Assembly: GCF_016650635.1 (NCBI RefSeq)
Contig: NZ_JAEKFI010000001.1
Coordinates: forward strand, 620,001 to 684,000
Direction: 5' to 3'
DNA from: Pseudomonas sp. TH43
GTDB lineage: Bacteria; Pseudomonadota; Gammaproteobacteria; Pseudomonadales; Pseudomonadaceae
Length of the DNA stretch: 64,000 bases
Both the position numbers and the translations under genes were made by a program. Of this stretch, positions 35,383-45,175 are shown piece after piece. Every line of letters starts with the position of its first letter. Position 1 is the first letter of the stretch. The notes beneath the pieces were generated by a model that worked only from the letters and a program-made list of their open reading frames with translations, did not search any database and was not told the DNA's origin.

Positions 35383-37920
35383 ATGAACGCTGCACCCACC
35401 AACGACGATGCCACGGCACTGATTGCCCGCACAGACTGGAGCAACAGCCCGCTCGGTGAGGCCGGTACCTGGCCGCAGAGCCTGCGTACGGCGGTGGACA
35501 TCGTGCTTCACTCGCCGATGCCAATGCTGCTGTTGTGGGGGCCGCACCTGACGCAGATCTATAACAATGGCTTTGCGATGCTCGCCGGCAGCAAGCATCC
35601 GCACGCTTTCGGACAGCCGGCGCACCTGATATGGCCAGAACTTCGCGACTTTACTGACCCGATTTACAGCGCCGTCCTACAAGGCCAAGTGCGCACCTAC
35701 AGCGAACGGCGCTTTACCCTGCAACGTGATGGGAAAGAATCCGACTTCTGGCTGGACCTCACCTACAGCCCGATCCGCGACGAAACCGCGCAAGTGGCCG
35801 GCATTCTGGTCACGGCCATCGAAACCAACGAACGGCGACGCATCGCGCTGGAGCTGCAACAACGCTCTGATGAAAGCCTCAGGGTTCAGCGCGAAACCGA
35901 AGAGCGCCTGCAATTGGCACTGGCGGCCACCGACGCCGTCGGCACCTGGGATTGGGACATCGGCGAAGACCGTTTCATCGCTGACGCGCATTTTGCCCAG
36001 TTGCATGGCATTGATCCGGCGCAGGCTGGCCAGTTGCCGATCAGCGATTATTTACAGGCTGTGCATCCTGAAGACCGAGCGCTGATCGCACGCAGCATCA
36101 AGCACTGCATCACCCATGGCACCGAATACGCCGAGGAATATCGCCTGCTGCAAACCGATGGCGAGATACGCTGGGTGTTCGCCCGCGGGCGTTGTTACAA
36201 GGACCACCATGGTCGGCCGGTACGCTTTCTCGGCGCGGCACTCGACCTGACCGAGCGCAAACATACTGAACAGGCATTGCGCCAAAGCCAGACGGAATTG
36301 CAGCTGATCATCAACGCCATGCCGATCCTCATCAGTTACGTCGACCACGAGGAGCGTTTCCGTCTGAACAACGCGGCATACCTGGAGTGGTATGGGCTGA
36401 CGCCGCAGGAACTCTATGGCCGCACGATTCGCGAAGTGATCGGTGAAGAGGCCTACTTTCTGCGCTCGCCGTTTATCGAAGAGGCACTGGCCGGGCGACC
36501 CTGCTCGTTCAGCCTGTCCACACCACACCGCGATGGCAGCAACCGCCACGCACTGATGAATTACCTGCCGCGCCACGGCGCCGACGGTGCGGTCAACGGT
36601 TTCTACATTTTTGTGATCGATGAAAGCGAACGCAGAAAAACCGAAGAAGCGCTGCGCAATCTCAATGAAACCCTTGAGGAACGCGTCACCGCGCGCACCG
36701 AGCAATTGGCGCAGGCCAATCAGCGCCTGCAGAACGAGATGTTCGAACGCGAGCGCGCCGAAGACGCCCTGCGCCATGCGCAGAAAATGGAGGCGGTCGG
36801 CCAGCTCACCGGCGGCATCGCCCACGACTTCAACAACATGCTCACCGGGATCATCGGCAGTCTTGACCTGATGCAGCGCTACATCGCCAACGGTCGCGCC
36901 AGCGAAATCGGTCGCTTTACTGAAGCAGCCGTGGCCTCGGCCAATCGCGCGGCAGCGCTGACCCATCGTCTGCTGGCGTTTTCCAGGCGCCAGTCGCTGG
37001 ACCGCAAACAGCTCAACGTCAACGAACTCATTCATTCGCTGGAAGACCTGATCCGTCGCACCAAAGGCGACCCGATCGACCTCAAACTGCGCCTGGCCGA
37101 TGACTTGTGGCCGGTCAGCACCGACGTCAGTCAACTGGAAAACGCTCTGCTCAATCTGGTGATCAACGCCCGCGACGCCATGCCTGAGGGTGGCGAGTTA
37201 CTGATCGAAACCGCCAACGTCTACCTCGACGGCAGTGACATCACGACGCTGGAGCCGGTCAAGGCCGGCGATTACCTGATGCTCGCGGTCAGCGACAACG
37301 GCACGGGCATGACGCCGTCCGTCAAGGCCAAGGCGTTCGATCCATTTTTCACCACCAAACCCATCGGCCAGGGCACCGGCCTGGGTCTGTCGATGATCTA
37401 TGGATTTGCCCAGCAATCGGGTGGCCATGTAAGCCTCGACAGTCTGCCGGGGCAAGGCACCAGCGTGCGCCTGTACTTGCCGCGCCTGTACGGCCTGCAG
37501 CCGCAGGACCCGTCAATCGAACCGATCCAGCCCACTCCGGCCACGACGACCGGAGAAACCGTGTTGGTGGTCGAGGACGATCCGGCGGTGCGCATGCTGG
37601 TGCTCGACCTGCTCAAGGAGCTGGGTTATCAGGGTCACGAAGCCGAAGACGCCAAGACCGCCCTGCCGTTACTGGAATCCGGGCTACGGGTCGACCTGTT
37701 GGTAACGGATGTTGGCTTGCCGGGCATGAATGGCCGGCAACTGGCGGAAATCGCCCGCCAGCATCGCCCGGGTCTGAAGGTGTTGTTCATGACCGGTTAC
37801 GCGCAGAAAGCCGCTGAGCGCCAGGGTTTTCTCGAGGATGGCATGGACATGGTCGCGAAACCGTTTTCGATTGAACTGCTGGCCAGCAAGATCCGTACGA
37901 TGATCAGCCAAAACCCGTGA
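35383..37920 (+). CDS. Hybrid PAS histidine kinase with C-terminal receiver, 845 aa
   Basis: Cytoplasmic sensor with no membrane segment. Three PAS-like domains cover about residues 1-145, 170-295 and 300-425; a coiled coil with [20 protein letters not shown] leads to the kinase, whose phospho-accepting His481 is in [10 protein letters not shown]-, G1- and G2-boxes are [19 protein letters not shown] and GTGLGLS. The receiver contains Asp776 in [13 protein letters not shown]. The gene is divergent from the pilus ATPase. The partner and signal are unknown. GTG three bases upstream is an alternative start. Confidence 0.9.
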   Translation: MNAAPTNDDATALIARTDWSNSPLGEAGTWPQSLRTAVDIVLHSPMPMLLLWGPHLTQIYNNGFAMLAGSKHPHAFGQPAHLIWPELRDFTDPIYSAVLQGQVRTYSERRFTLQRDGKESDFWLDLTYSPIRDETAQVAGILVTAIETNERRRIALELQQRSDESLRVQRETEERLQLALAATDAVGTWDWDIGEDRFIADAHFAQLHGIDPAQAGQLPISDYLQAVHPEDRALIARSIKHCITHGTEYAEEYRLLQTDGEIRWVFARGRCYKDHHGRPVRFLGAALDLTERKHTEQALRQSQTELQLIINAMPILISYVDHEERFRLNNAAYLEWYGLTPQELYGRTIREVIGEEAYFLRSPFIEEALAGRPCSFSLSTPHRDGSNRHALMNYLPRHGADGAVNGFYIFVIDESERRKTEEALRNLNETLEERVTARTEQLAQANQRLQNEMFERERAEDALRHAQKMEAVGQLTGGIAHDFNNMLTGIIGSLDLMQRYIANGRASEIGRFTEAAVASANRAAALTHRLLAFSRRQSLDRKQLNVNELIHSLEDLIRRTKGDPIDLKLRLADDLWPVSTDVSQLENALLNLVINARDAMPEGGELLIETANVYLDGSDITTLEPVKAGDYLMLAVSDNGTGMTPSVKAKAFDPFFTTKPIGQGTGLGLSMIYGFAQQSGGHVSLDSLPGQGTSVRLYLPRLYGLQPQDPSIEPIQPTPATTTGETVLVVEDDPAVRMLVLDLLKELGYQGHEAEDAKTALPLLESGLRVDLLVTDVGLPGMNGRQLAEIARQHRPGLKVLFMTGYAQKAAERQGFLEDGMDMVAKPFSIELLASKIRTMISQNP

Positions 37921-37972
37921 CTTGAGGCATAATCGCGCGCCCCGCCGTCACCCCGTTATCAGGTACCGCAAG

Positions 37973-38248
37973 ATGAAAGCCCAAGCCCGCCACATTCTGG
38001 TGAAAACCGCCGAAGAGGCCGAACAACTCAAACAGCGCATCGCCAAGGGTGAAGCCTTTGATGTGTTGGCCAAGAAATTTTCAACCTGCCCGTCCGGCAA
38101 GCGCGGCGGTGATCTGGGTGAAGTGCGACCGGGGCAAATGGTCGGAGCGATTGATGCGGTGATCTTCAAGAAACCACTGCGCACGGTGCATGGGCCGATC
38201 AAGAGCAAGTTTGGTTATCACCTGGTGCAGGTGTTTTACCGCGATTGA
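37973..38248 (+). CDS. Second parvulin-type peptidyl-prolyl isomerase, 91 aa
   Basis: Single parvulin domain with QARHILVKTAEEAEQL, CPSGKRGGDLGEVRPGQMV and SKFGYHLVQVFY. Compared with the parvulin at 22075 it is more basic and shares the core motifs but is clearly diverged, so it is a paralogue rather than a recent duplicate. ATG at 37973 behind GGTACCGCAAG. It follows the sensor kinase in the same direction; shared transcription is possible. Confidence 0.9.
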   Translation: MKAQARHILVKTAEEAEQLKQRIAKGEAFDVLAKKFSTCPSGKRGGDLGEVRPGQMVGAIDAVIFKKPLRTVHGPIKSKFGYHLVQVFYRD

Positions 38249-38270
38249 GCGTTTCGGCCTGAGGGCCCTG

Positions 38271-38332
38271 TCGCGAGCAGGCTCACTCTTACAGAGGAAC
38301 GCATTCCAAATGCAGAGTGAGCCTGCTGGCGA
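38271..38332. repeat. REP palindrome
   Basis: Arms TCGCGAGCAGGCTCACTCT and AGAGTGAGCCTGCTGGCGA with a spacer containing ACAG-GAA-GCATTCCAAA, the same family as 28071-28134. Confidence 0.8.
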
Positions 38333-38352
38333 TTGATTGCGCAGCACTCAGA

Positions 38353-39285
38353 CTATTTCGGGATCAACGCCCCAGGCACCTGAATCACCTGGCTGGCCAA
38401 AAGATGCCCCGCCTCGGCCGCTTCAGCGGGACTCGCGCCCAGCAAGCGACTCGCCAGATACGCCGCGCTAAATGAATCCCCCGCCGCCGTGGTATCCACT
38501 ACCTTCTCGACTCTCTGCACCGGCACTTCTAAAGCCTCGCCATCACAACGAATCAAGCACGCCTCGGCGCCCCGTTTCAATACCACTTCCGGCGTGCCGA
38601 TTTGCGCATACGCGGCGAACACCGCCTCGCAATCGGAAAACTGAAACAGCGCCTGCTCGTCATCCACCGTCAACAATGCCAGATCAACGTGCGGCAAGAC
38701 GCTGCGATAGGCCGCCCGCGCCTCCTCCAGCGATGCCCACAGGCGCGGCCGATAGTTGTTGTCGAAGACGATGCGCGCATTGCGCTTGCGCGCTTCGATC
38801 AAGGTCTGGATCAGCTTTTCCCGACCTGTGACGCCCAGCACCGCAAGGGTGATGCCGCTGAAATACAGCACGTCGTAATCCGGCAATGCCGCCAGAATCG
38901 GTTCGGCCGCCGGGGTGGTGAAACAATCACGCACCGCGGCTTCGTTGCGCCAATAGAGAAAGCGCCGTTCGCCAGCGGCATCGGTCTGAATGCAGTACAG
39001 GCCCGGCAAGCGCCCGGGCAGGCGTTGCACTTGTTGCAGGCCAATGCCTTCGGCAGCCCAGTTTGCGCACATGGCGTCGCTGAAACTGTCGTCGCCCAAC
39101 GCGGTGACGTAGTCGACTTGCGCTCTGTCGCCCAAGGCGCGGGACAGGTACACGGCGGTATTGAGGGTATCGCCGCCGAAGCTTTGTTGCAGGCTGCCGT
39201 CGGCGCGTTGCTGGAGTTCGATCATGCATTCGCCGATCAGGGCGATGCGCGGGGTGTTGGGGCCCAATGGGCTCAGGCTGGTCAT
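38353..39285 (-). CDS. kdgK: 2-keto-3-deoxygluconate kinase (PfkB family), 310 aa
   Basis: Phosphorylates 2-keto-3-deoxygluconate to the Entner-Doudoroff intermediate KDPG. N-terminal GECMIELQQ and SFGGDTLNTAVYLSRALG form the substrate region of KdgK; the anion hole and catalytic base are in VVDTTAAGDSFSAAYLA. Length fits. Start set at MTSLSPLG (39285). It lies downstream of a DSD1-like PLP lyase on the same strand with a REP element between. Together they fit deamination of an amino sugar acid to KDG followed by phosphorylation. Confidence 0.9.
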   Translation of the reverse strand: MTSLSPLGPNTPRIALIGECMIELQQRADGSLQQSFGGDTLNTAVYLSRALGDRAQVDYVTALGDDSFSDAMCANWAAEGIGLQQVQRLPGRLPGLYCIQTDAAGERRFLYWRNEAAVRDCFTTPAAEPILAALPDYDVLYFSGITLAVLGVTGREKLIQTLIEARKRNARIVFDNNYRPRLWASLEEARAAYRSVLPHVDLALLTVDDEQALFQFSDCEAVFAAYAQIGTPEVVLKRGAEACLIRCDGEALEVPVQRVEKVVDTTAAGDSFSAAYLASRLLGASPAEAAEAGHLLASQVIQVPGALIPK

Positions 39286-39327
39286 CTTGTGGTGTCTCTG
39301 CTGATTCGATGGTGTCTGGTCTGGCCT

Positions 39328-39419
39328 CATCGCTGGCAAGCCAGCTCCCACGGTTTTTTGGTGTACACAACATTTGTGAACGCCCGAAGAACCTGTGGGA
39401 GCTGGCTTGCCAGCGATGG
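39328..39419. repeat. REP palindrome with long spacer
   Basis: Arms ATCGCTGGCAAGCCAGCTCC(CAC) and GTGGGAGCTGGCTTGCCAGC(GAT) are separated by about 43 bp, a doublet of facing REP units of the GGGAGCnnGCTTGCC family also seen at 45953-46043. Confidence 0.85.
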
Positions 39420-39439
39420 CCATTACACGGTTTCGAGAC

Positions 39440-40654
39440 TTAGAAACAGGTTTCCATGCTTTCGATCACCGACAACTGCTCGTCCACCAGCAATCCCACA
39501 CGCCACTTGTCGAACGTCAGGCACGGGTGCGAAGTACCGAAGGAAATGATGTCGCCTACGCGCAACTCAACCCCCGGCGCCACGGTCATGAACGCGTGCT
39601 GGTCCATCACCGCCGTGACCTTGCATGCGCCGACGTCCTCGCCGACTGCCGGCACAGCTCCAGCCTTGTAACGCAGCAACGGCACCGGCAACCCGGCGTC
39701 GTACGCCACGTCGCGCTTGCCGAGGGCGATCACGGCAAACCCCGGTTCCGGCAGCGACTGCACGTGCGCCCAGACTTCCAGCGCCGGGCGCAAACCTTCG
39801 TGCAGATCGCTGCGGCGATCGAGCACGCAGCATTGCGCGTCTTTGTAGATGCCATGGTCGTGCGCCACATAGCTGCCGGGACGCAGCACGCTGAGGAAAC
39901 GTCCGCCGGCATTCTGTGCCTCGAACGATTCGGCGATCAGGTCGTACCAGGCCGAGCCCGAGGCGGTGATGATCGGTTTGGCGATGGCAAACGCGCCGCT
40001 GTCCTGCAGTTGCACCGCCAGGCGCACCAGCGACGCGGCGAATTCACGAATGCCGCTGACGGCGTGATCGCCGTGAATTACACCCTCGTAACCTTCAATG
40101 CCAGTCAGGGCCAGCGCCGGTTGCGCGTTGATCGCCTTGGCCAGCGCAATGACTTCCTGCTCACTGCGGCAACCGCAACGGCCGCCGACCACGCCGTATT
40201 CGATCATCACATTGAGTTTTACCCCGCGCGAAGCGAAGTAGGTCCCGAGATCGGCGACATTGTCCGGGTGATCGACCATGCAATAGAAGTCGAACGACGG
40301 GTCCGCCAGCAGATCGGCAATCAACGCCATGTTCGGCGTGCCGACCAACTGGTTGGCCATCAGTACCCGACGTACGCCGTGCGCATAGGCCGCGCGGGTC
40401 TGCGTGGCGCTGGCAAGGGTGATGCCCCACGCGCCGGCGTCGAGCTGACTTTTGAACAGGGCTGGCGTCATGCTGGTTTTGCCATGGGGCGCGAGTTCCG
40501 CGCCGCTGTCGCTGACAAATTTCTGCATCCAGCGAATGTTGTGCTCCAGCGCCTCGCGATGCAGCACCAGCGCCGGCAGGCTGACGTCACGCACCAGTTG
40601 CGCGCCGATGGCTGCATTGCCCTTTTCCACAGCAGTATTGATGGCAGTCGTCAT
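39440..40654 (-). CDS. PLP-dependent DSD1-family lyase (D-serine/D-amino-acid dehydratase-like), 404 aa
   Basis: Alanine-racemase-fold enzyme. LPALVLHREALEHNIRWMQKF and the PLP-lysine region APHGKTSMTPALF are at residues 28-70, and EYGVVGGRCGCRS and ITASGSAWYDL are conserved further on; the C-terminal GTSHPCLTFDKWR holds His and Cys residues that bind zinc in D-serine dehydratases. It sits between KDG kinase and an IclR regulator, with RidA and an ABC transporter upstream. Annotation elsewhere as amino acid deaminase is consistent; D-glucosaminate as substrate is an inference from these neighbours. Confidence 0.85.
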   Translation of the reverse strand: MTTAINTAVEKGNAAIGAQLVRDVSLPALVLHREALEHNIRWMQKFVSDSGAELAPHGKTSMTPALFKSQLDAGAWGITLASATQTRAAYAHGVRRVLMANQLVGTPNMALIADLLADPSFDFYCMVDHPDNVADLGTYFASRGVKLNVMIEYGVVGGRCGCRSEQEVIALAKAINAQPALALTGIEGYEGVIHGDHAVSGIREFAASLVRLAVQLQDSGAFAIAKPIITASGSAWYDLIAESFEAQNAGGRFLSVLRPGSYVAHDHGIYKDAQCCVLDRRSDLHEGLRPALEVWAHVQSLPEPGFAVIALGKRDVAYDAGLPVPLLRYKAGAVPAVGEDVGACKVTAVMDQHAFMTVAPGVELRVGDIISFGTSHPCLTFDKWRVGLLVDEQLSVIESMETCF

Positions 40655-40693
40655 GCTCGAATTCCTCACAGTCGCGGCCGCAGGCAGCCGCTT

Positions 40694-41458
40694 TTATTCG
40701 TTGATTCGCCGGGCGAGGCTGTTGGCACTCTCGATCAGTACCCGGCGATAGTCGTGATAATTGTTCTTCGCATCAGCCCGTGGGGCGACGATGCACAAAG
40801 TGCAAATGGCCACGCCGTTGCGGTCTTTGACCGGGGCGGCGAAGCAATGGGTGAAGGTGTCGGCGACACTGTCGAAGGAGAAGAACCCATCGATGCCAGC
40901 CTGACGGATTTCACCGAGAAACGTCTCCAGCGGCAGGCGTTCACCACCGGGCAAAATGAAGTCGTCGGTGTCGATCAGATCGACAATCTGCTGATCGCTC
41001 AAATGCGCGAGCAACAGCCGACCGGAAGCCGTCCACGGGATCGGTGCGTTCTCGCCGATATCGGAAGAAATACGGAAATGCCGCTCGCCTTCCTTCATCA
41101 ACGCCACGGTGTATTTGCGCCCGTTGAGCAAGCACATCTGCGCGGTCTCGCGGGTCTGGCTGACGATCTCCTGCAAGGCGTGATCGGCCTCGCGACTGAG
41201 GTCGAAATGGCGCAAATGCGCCTGGCCGAGAAAGTACAACTGACGGCCGAGATAGACGTGCCCGTCCTTGCCTACCGGCTCCAGAATCCGCCGTTCCACG
41301 AGGGACGCGACCAGTTCGTAGACCGTGGATTTCGGGCTGCCGATGCCGTTGGCGATATCGTTCGGACGCAGCGGCTGACCGATTTCCTTGAGGAAATCGA
41401 GGATATCGAACGCCCGGTCCAGACCGCGAGCCCGGCGTTTGATGGTGTCTTCGGTCAT
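40694..41458 (-). CDS. IclR-family transcriptional regulator, 254 aa
   Basis: N-terminal winged helix (RAFDILDFLKEIGQPLRPND and GSPKSTVYELVASLVERRIL, residues 13-60) followed by the IclR effector domain (AQMCLLNGRKYTVALM, SASGRLLLAHLSD-like TASGRLLLAHLSDQQIV, GVAICTLCIVAPRADAK). Start at MTEDTIKRRARGLDR. It lies among catabolic genes on the same strand and is their likely regulator; a TTCCG-N6-CGGAA dyad upstream of the transporter operon is a candidate operator. Confidence 0.92.
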   Translation of the reverse strand: MTEDTIKRRARGLDRAFDILDFLKEIGQPLRPNDIANGIGSPKSTVYELVASLVERRILEPVGKDGHVYLGRQLYFLGQAHLRHFDLSREADHALQEIVSQTRETAQMCLLNGRKYTVALMKEGERHFRISSDIGENAPIPWTASGRLLLAHLSDQQIVDLIDTDDFILPGGERLPLETFLGEIRQAGIDGFFSFDSVADTFTHCFAAPVKDRNGVAICTLCIVAPRADAKNNYHDYRRVLIESANSLARRINE

Positions 41459-41524
41459 GTCAGTGGATTCCCATAAAAGATGCCGGGATGGTAACTGGGC
41501 CATCGTGTTGTGTCAGCGTGATTG

Positions 41525-41667
41525 CGGCCCTCACCCCCCGCCCTCTCCCAGAGGGAGAGGGAGCCTGACCGCATCGATCCAGATGCCTTTGTATGACATC
41601 TGAATCTGCATCGACGGAGATCAGTCCCCTCTCCCTTGGGTTAGGGTTAGGGTGAGGGGCTGCGGCC
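41525..41667. repeat. Large imperfect inverted repeat, intergenic
   Basis: GCGGCCCTCACCCC at the left end faces GGTGAGGGGCTGCGGCC at the right, each with internal pyrimidine-rich tracts (CCCTCTCCC, GAGGGAGAGGG). The middle differs. This fold-back sequence is of a kind scattered in Pseudomonas genomes, and includes a GGGTTAGGGTTAGGG run. Confidence 0.6.
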
Positions 41668-41685
41668 GAAGCAACCACGCAACTC

Positions 41686-42075
41686 TCAAGCCTTCTTCTT
41701 GTAAGCGATGCAGTCGATCTCGACCTTGCAATCAACCATCATGCTCGCCTGCACACAGGCGCGCGCCGGGGCGTGCTCCGGTTTGAAGTACTCACCGAAG
41801 ACCTTATTGAAACTGCTGAAATCCCGTGGGTCGTCCAGCCACACGCCTGCACGAACGACATCTTCCAGGCCATAACCGGCTTCTTCGAGAATCGCGATCA
41901 GGTTCTTCATGGTCTGGTGGGTCTGCTCGACGATACCGCCAACGATGATCTCGCCATTCACCGCCGGCACCTGGCCGGAAACGTGTAGCCAGCCATCCGC
42001 TTCAACAGCGCGAGCGAATGGACGTGGCTGGCCACCAGCGGCGGTGCTGCCGGTGCCGTAACGGGTAATGCTCAT
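41686..42075 (-). CDS. RidA-family enamine/imine deaminase, 129 aa
   Basis: RidA proteins hydrolyse reactive enamines released by PLP-dependent dehydratases. The pattern GYGTGSTAAGGQPRPFARAVE, WLHVSGQVP, ARVGVWLDDPRDFSSFNKVF-like segments and CVQASMMVDCKVEIDCIAYK with the key Arg region (APARACVQ) fits the family. It is the last gene of the ABC transporter operon (30 bp after the ATPase) and near a DSD1-like lyase whose first product would be an enamine. Confidence 0.9.
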   Translation of the reverse strand: MSITRYGTGSTAAGGQPRPFARAVEADGWLHVSGQVPAVNGEIIVGGIVEQTHQTMKNLIAILEEAGYGLEDVVRAGVWLDDPRDFSSFNKVFGEYFKPEHAPARACVQASMMVDCKVEIDCIAYKKKA

Positions 42076-42105
42076 GGGTACTTCTCCTGATTACAAAACG
42101 AAAGG

Positions 42106-42903
42106 CTAAAACCGCGTGCTCTTGAGAAACTCAGCCAGCCGCGGTGATTGCGGGCGCTCGAACAAGTCCTTGGGAGGCCCCTGCTCTTCGATCCGCCCTT
42201 GATTCATGAAAACGATTTTGTCCGAGACCTCGAAAGCAAAACGCATCTCGTGGGTCACCAGCAACATGGTCATGCCGTCCTCGGCCAGGCCCTTGATCAC
42301 GTTGAGCACTTCGCCGACCAGTTCCGGATCAAGGGCCGAGGTGACTTCGTCGAACAGCATCAGGCTCGGGTTCATCGCGATGGCCCGGGCAATCGCCACG
42401 CGCTGTTGCTGACCGCCGGACAACTGACCGGGGAAGTGATTTCGCCGCTCCAGCAAACCGACCCGCTCCAGCCATTTTTCGGCGAGCACCACAGCCTCGT
42501 CCTTGTGCATTTTCTTGACCTTGAGCAGGCCAAGGGTGACGTTCTGCAACGCCGTCAGATGCGGGAACAGGTTGAACTGCTGGAACGCCATGCCGGTCAT
42601 CGCACGATGGCGAGCGATGATTTTTTCCGCGTGGCGCACGCGTTTGCCGTTGACCTCGTCATAACCGATGGATTCGCCGTCGAGCAGAATCTGCCCGCCC
42701 TGGAATTCTTCGAGCATGTTCACGCAGCGCAATAGCGTGGTCTTGCCCGAGCCGCTGGAGCCGATCAGCGTCACGACGTTGCCGCGCTGCATGCTCAGGT
42801 CGACTCCCTTGAGCACTTCGACCGCACCGTATTGTTTGTGCAGGCCACGGATATCCAGCAATGGCTGGGCGTTTGGAGCGTTGGAAACTTGAGCGTCAGT
42901 CAT
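42106..42903 (-). CDS. Amino-acid-type ABC transporter ATP-binding protein, 265 aa
   Basis: ATPase of the polar amino-acid uptake family. Walker A GSSGSGKT, signature LSGGQQQR, Walker [21 protein letters not shown] and switch His in THEMRFA are all intact. It overlaps the upstream permease by 4 bp (ATGA), so it is translated with the two permeases. Confidence 0.95.
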   Translation of the reverse strand: MTDAQVSNAPNAQPLLDIRGLHKQYGAVEVLKGVDLSMQRGNVVTLIGSSGSGKTTLLRCVNMLEEFQGGQILLDGESIGYDEVNGKRVRHAEKIIARHRAMTGMAFQQFNLFPHLTALQNVTLGLLKVKKMHKDEAVVLAEKWLERVGLLERRNHFPGQLSGGQQQRVAIARAIAMNPSLMLFDEVTSALDPELVGEVLNVIKGLAEDGMTMLLVTHEMRFAFEVSDKIVFMNQGRIEEQGPPKDLFERPQSPRLAEFLKSTRF

Positions 42904-43565
42904 GGCAAGGCCACCCGCTTTTCAATGTGCCGGCCGAGTAACTCGATGCCGTAGTTGATGACGAAGAACAGAAAACCGGCGAACAGATAGAACTGCAACG
43001 TCATGAAGTTGCGGGCGATGATCTGTTGGGTACTGAGCAGCAGTTCGGCGACGCCGATCACCGAAAGCAGGGTCGAGGCCTTGACGATTTCGGTGGACGA
43101 GTTGACCCAGGTCGGCAGGATCTGCCGCAGTGCCTGAGGCAACAGCACGTAGCCGAGCGATTGATAAAACGTCAGGCCGATGGCCTTGCTGGCTTCCATT
43201 TGGCCATGAGGCAAGGCTTGCAAGGCTCCGCGCACAATCTCGGCGACATGGGAGCCGCAGAACAGCGTCAAGCCCAAAGCACCGGCCTGAAACGCGCTGA
43301 TCTGCCAACCGAGTGCCGGCGCCATATAGAAGCAGGCCAGCACCAGTACAAACACTGGCGTGCCGCGAATGATGTCGACGTAAAAACGGAACGGCGCGCG
43401 CATCCAGAACTTGCCGTAGGTGAGGACCAGACCGGTCACCACGCCAAGCACCGTGCCGAGCAAAATCGCCAGCGCCGAGACTTGCACACTGGTCAAAAAG
43501 CCCTGCCAAAGCGGCTCGCGTGCTACCCATAATTCATGCAACCAACTGGGAGATTCGTACATCAC
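42900..43565 (-). CDS. Amino-acid-type ABC transporter permease, 221 aa
   Basis: HisM/GlnP-class inner-membrane permease with five hydrophobic segments, the entry motif [19 protein letters not shown], the [18 protein letters not shown] signature and an EAA loop ([20 protein letters not shown]). It is the second of a permease pair; 6 bp separate it from the other permease. Confidence 0.93.
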   Translation of the reverse strand: MMYESPSWLHELWVAREPLWQGFLTSVQVSALAILLGTVLGVVTGLVLTYGKFWMRAPFRFYVDIIRGTPVFVLVLACFYMAPALGWQISAFQAGALGLTLFCGSHVAEIVRGALQALPHGQMEASKAIGLTFYQSLGYVLLPQALRQILPTWVNSSTEIVKASTLLSVIGVAELLLSTQQIIARNFMTLQFYLFAGFLFFVINYGIELLGRHIEKRVALP

Positions 43566-43571
43566 AGCCTC

Positions 43572-44234
43572 CTATCGGCGGATCGCCAGACGCTGCTCGA
43601 GGTAACGCAGCAGCATGGCAATGAGGTAACAGGCCGCGACATACAACGCCGTGGTCACCAGCCAGGTTTCGATCACCCGGTAGCTCTCGACGTTGATCTT
43701 GCGCGCGTAATAGGTCAGCTCCGGCACCGCAATCGCAGCGGCCAGCGAGGTGTCCTTGAACAGCGAGATGAAGTTGTTCGACAGCGCCGGCAAAACGTTG
43801 CGCAACATCACCGGCACGGTGACGTAGGCCTTGACCTGCCATTCGCCCAAGCCGATGGCCAGCCCCGCTTCGCGCTGACCTTTGGGAATGCTCAGCAAAC
43901 CACCACGGAACACTTCGGTCAGGTAAGCCCCGGCATACAGCGACAACGTGATGATGAACGAGGGGATCTTGTCCAGACGAATCCCCAGGCTCGGCAACGC
44001 AAAGTAGATCAACAGAATCAACACCAGAATCGGCGTGTTACGAATCACCGTGACGTACACCGAAGCCAGCACCCGCAAGGCGCGATGCTTTGACAGCAAA
44101 GCGAACGCCATCAGCAGGCCGATCACGCAGCCGATGGCGATCGACACCAACGCCAGCTCAAGACCCAGACCGAGCCCCGCCAGCAAGGTGTCGAAATCGC
44201 GCCATACGGCAGCAAAGTTCAACTGATAGTTCAT
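43572..44234 (-). CDS. Amino-acid-type ABC transporter permease, 220 aa
   Basis: Same class as its neighbour: GLGLELALVSIAIGCVIGLL at the start, YVTVIRNTPILVLILLIYFA in the middle and an EAA loop (EAGLAIGLGEWQVKAYVTVP). The paired permeases form the heterodimeric channel for the solute-binding protein encoded next upstream. Confidence 0.93.
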   Translation of the reverse strand: MNYQLNFAAVWRDFDTLLAGLGLGLELALVSIAIGCVIGLLMAFALLSKHRALRVLASVYVTVIRNTPILVLILLIYFALPSLGIRLDKIPSFIITLSLYAGAYLTEVFRGGLLSIPKGQREAGLAIGLGEWQVKAYVTVPVMLRNVLPALSNNFISLFKDTSLAAAIAVPELTYYARKINVESYRVIETWLVTTALYVAACYLIAMLLRYLEQRLAIRR

Positions 44235-44253
44235 GGTCAGCAGTACCTTGAGC

Positions 44254-44273
44254 GGGGCGACATGGATCGCCCC
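44254..44273 (-). other. Intercistronic hairpin after the binding-protein gene
   Basis: GGGGCGA pairs with TCGCCCC around a 6-base loop, with no U-tract. Hairpins at this place commonly protect the binding-protein message or reduce read-through to the permeases, giving excess binding protein. Confidence 0.5.
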
Positions 44274-44285
44274 ACTCTCACGGGA

Positions 44286-45134
44286 TCATTTGAATTCGAC
44301 AGGGAAACCGATCGCTGGCGATGGCAAGTCAACGCCAAACCACTGTTTGAACGACGCCGCGTAAGTCGGGAATTCAACGCCCGTCATCGCCTCATGCAAC
44401 GCTGTGTTGACGAAATTCAGCCAGTCCTGATCGCCACGTTTCACCGCACACGCGTAGGTTTGCGGGCTCCACGCATAGGTCGGGCTGCGGTAGCGGCCAG
44501 GGTTCTGCACCATCAGGTATTTGACCGAGGACTGGTCGGTAGCAGCGGCGTCGGCGCGGCCGGAGTTCACTGCCTGATACATCAGGTCGACGCTGTCGTA
44601 CTGGTCGACTTTGGCTTTGGGCAGTGCCTGGTGCACCAGCTCTTCGGCGTAGACGTTTTGCAGCACCGCCACGGTGACGCTGTCGCCGGCGGCTTGCAGG
44701 TCTTCGATTTCCTTGTACTTGCTGTTGTTCGGCAGCAACAGGCCAACACCTTCGCGGTAGTACGGCAGGGTGAACGCAACTTGCTGTGCACGGCTGGCGG
44801 TCACGGTGATGAACTGGCAGCTCATGTCGACCTTGTCGGTGAGCAGGTTGGGAATTCGCGCGTCAGACGACTGCACCACGAACTCGACCTTGGTCGGGTC
44901 GTTGAACAGACCTTTGGCGACGATCCGCGCGATGTCGATATCAAAGCCCTGCAACTTGCCATCCGCGCCCTGGAAGTGCCACGGCGCATTGGTGCTGCCG
45001 GTGCCCACGATCAATTTGCCACGGGCCAGCACACTGTCGAGCTTGCTGTCGGCGGCCTGGGCCATACCCATGACAGCGGAAGAAGCCGCAAGAACAAAAA
45101 CACACGCTTTGAACAACGAAGGACGGCGATGCAT
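44286..45134 (-). CDS. ABC transporter periplasmic solute-binding protein, 282 aa
   Basis: Family 3 binding protein. Signal peptide at residues 1-29 (ACVFVLAASSAVMGMAQA), then LDSVLARGKLIVGTGSTNAP, FDIDIARIVAKGLF and the conserved DKVDMSCQFITVTASRAQQV. It is the first gene of the transporter operon on the minus strand. GGAG lies 8 bp before the ATG at 45134. The family binds amino acids or related polar compounds; the ligand here may be D-glucosaminate or an amino acid (see findings). Confidence 0.92.
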   Translation of the reverse strand: MHRRPSLFKACVFVLAASSAVMGMAQAADSKLDSVLARGKLIVGTGSTNAPWHFQGADGKLQGFDIDIARIVAKGLFNDPTKVEFVVQSSDARIPNLLTDKVDMSCQFITVTASRAQQVAFTLPYYREGVGLLLPNNSKYKEIEDLQAAGDSVTVAVLQNVYAEELVHQALPKAKVDQYDSVDLMYQAVNSGRADAAATDQSSVKYLMVQNPGRYRSPTYAWSPQTYACAVKRGDQDWLNFVNTALHEAMTGVEFPTYAASFKQWFGVDLPSPAIGFPVEFK

Positions 45135-45159
45135 GGCAAGCACTCCAGGATGGTGTTTA

Positions 45160-45175
45160 TTCCGCTATACCGGAA
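45160..45175. promoter_or_regulatory. TTCCG-N6-CGGAA dyad, candidate IclR operator
   Basis: A perfect 5-bp-arm dyad lies 25 bp before the binding-protein ATG; a further half site CGGAATA at 45191-45197 mirrors TATTCCG at 45158-45164. IclR proteins bind dyads of this general kind, and an IclR gene lies in the cluster. Confidence 0.5.

Noticed and set aside
41641..41655. Telomere-like GGGTTAGGG run
   Set aside because: It is part of a fold-back repeat common in Pseudomonas intergenic DNA, not an array; only two units are present.
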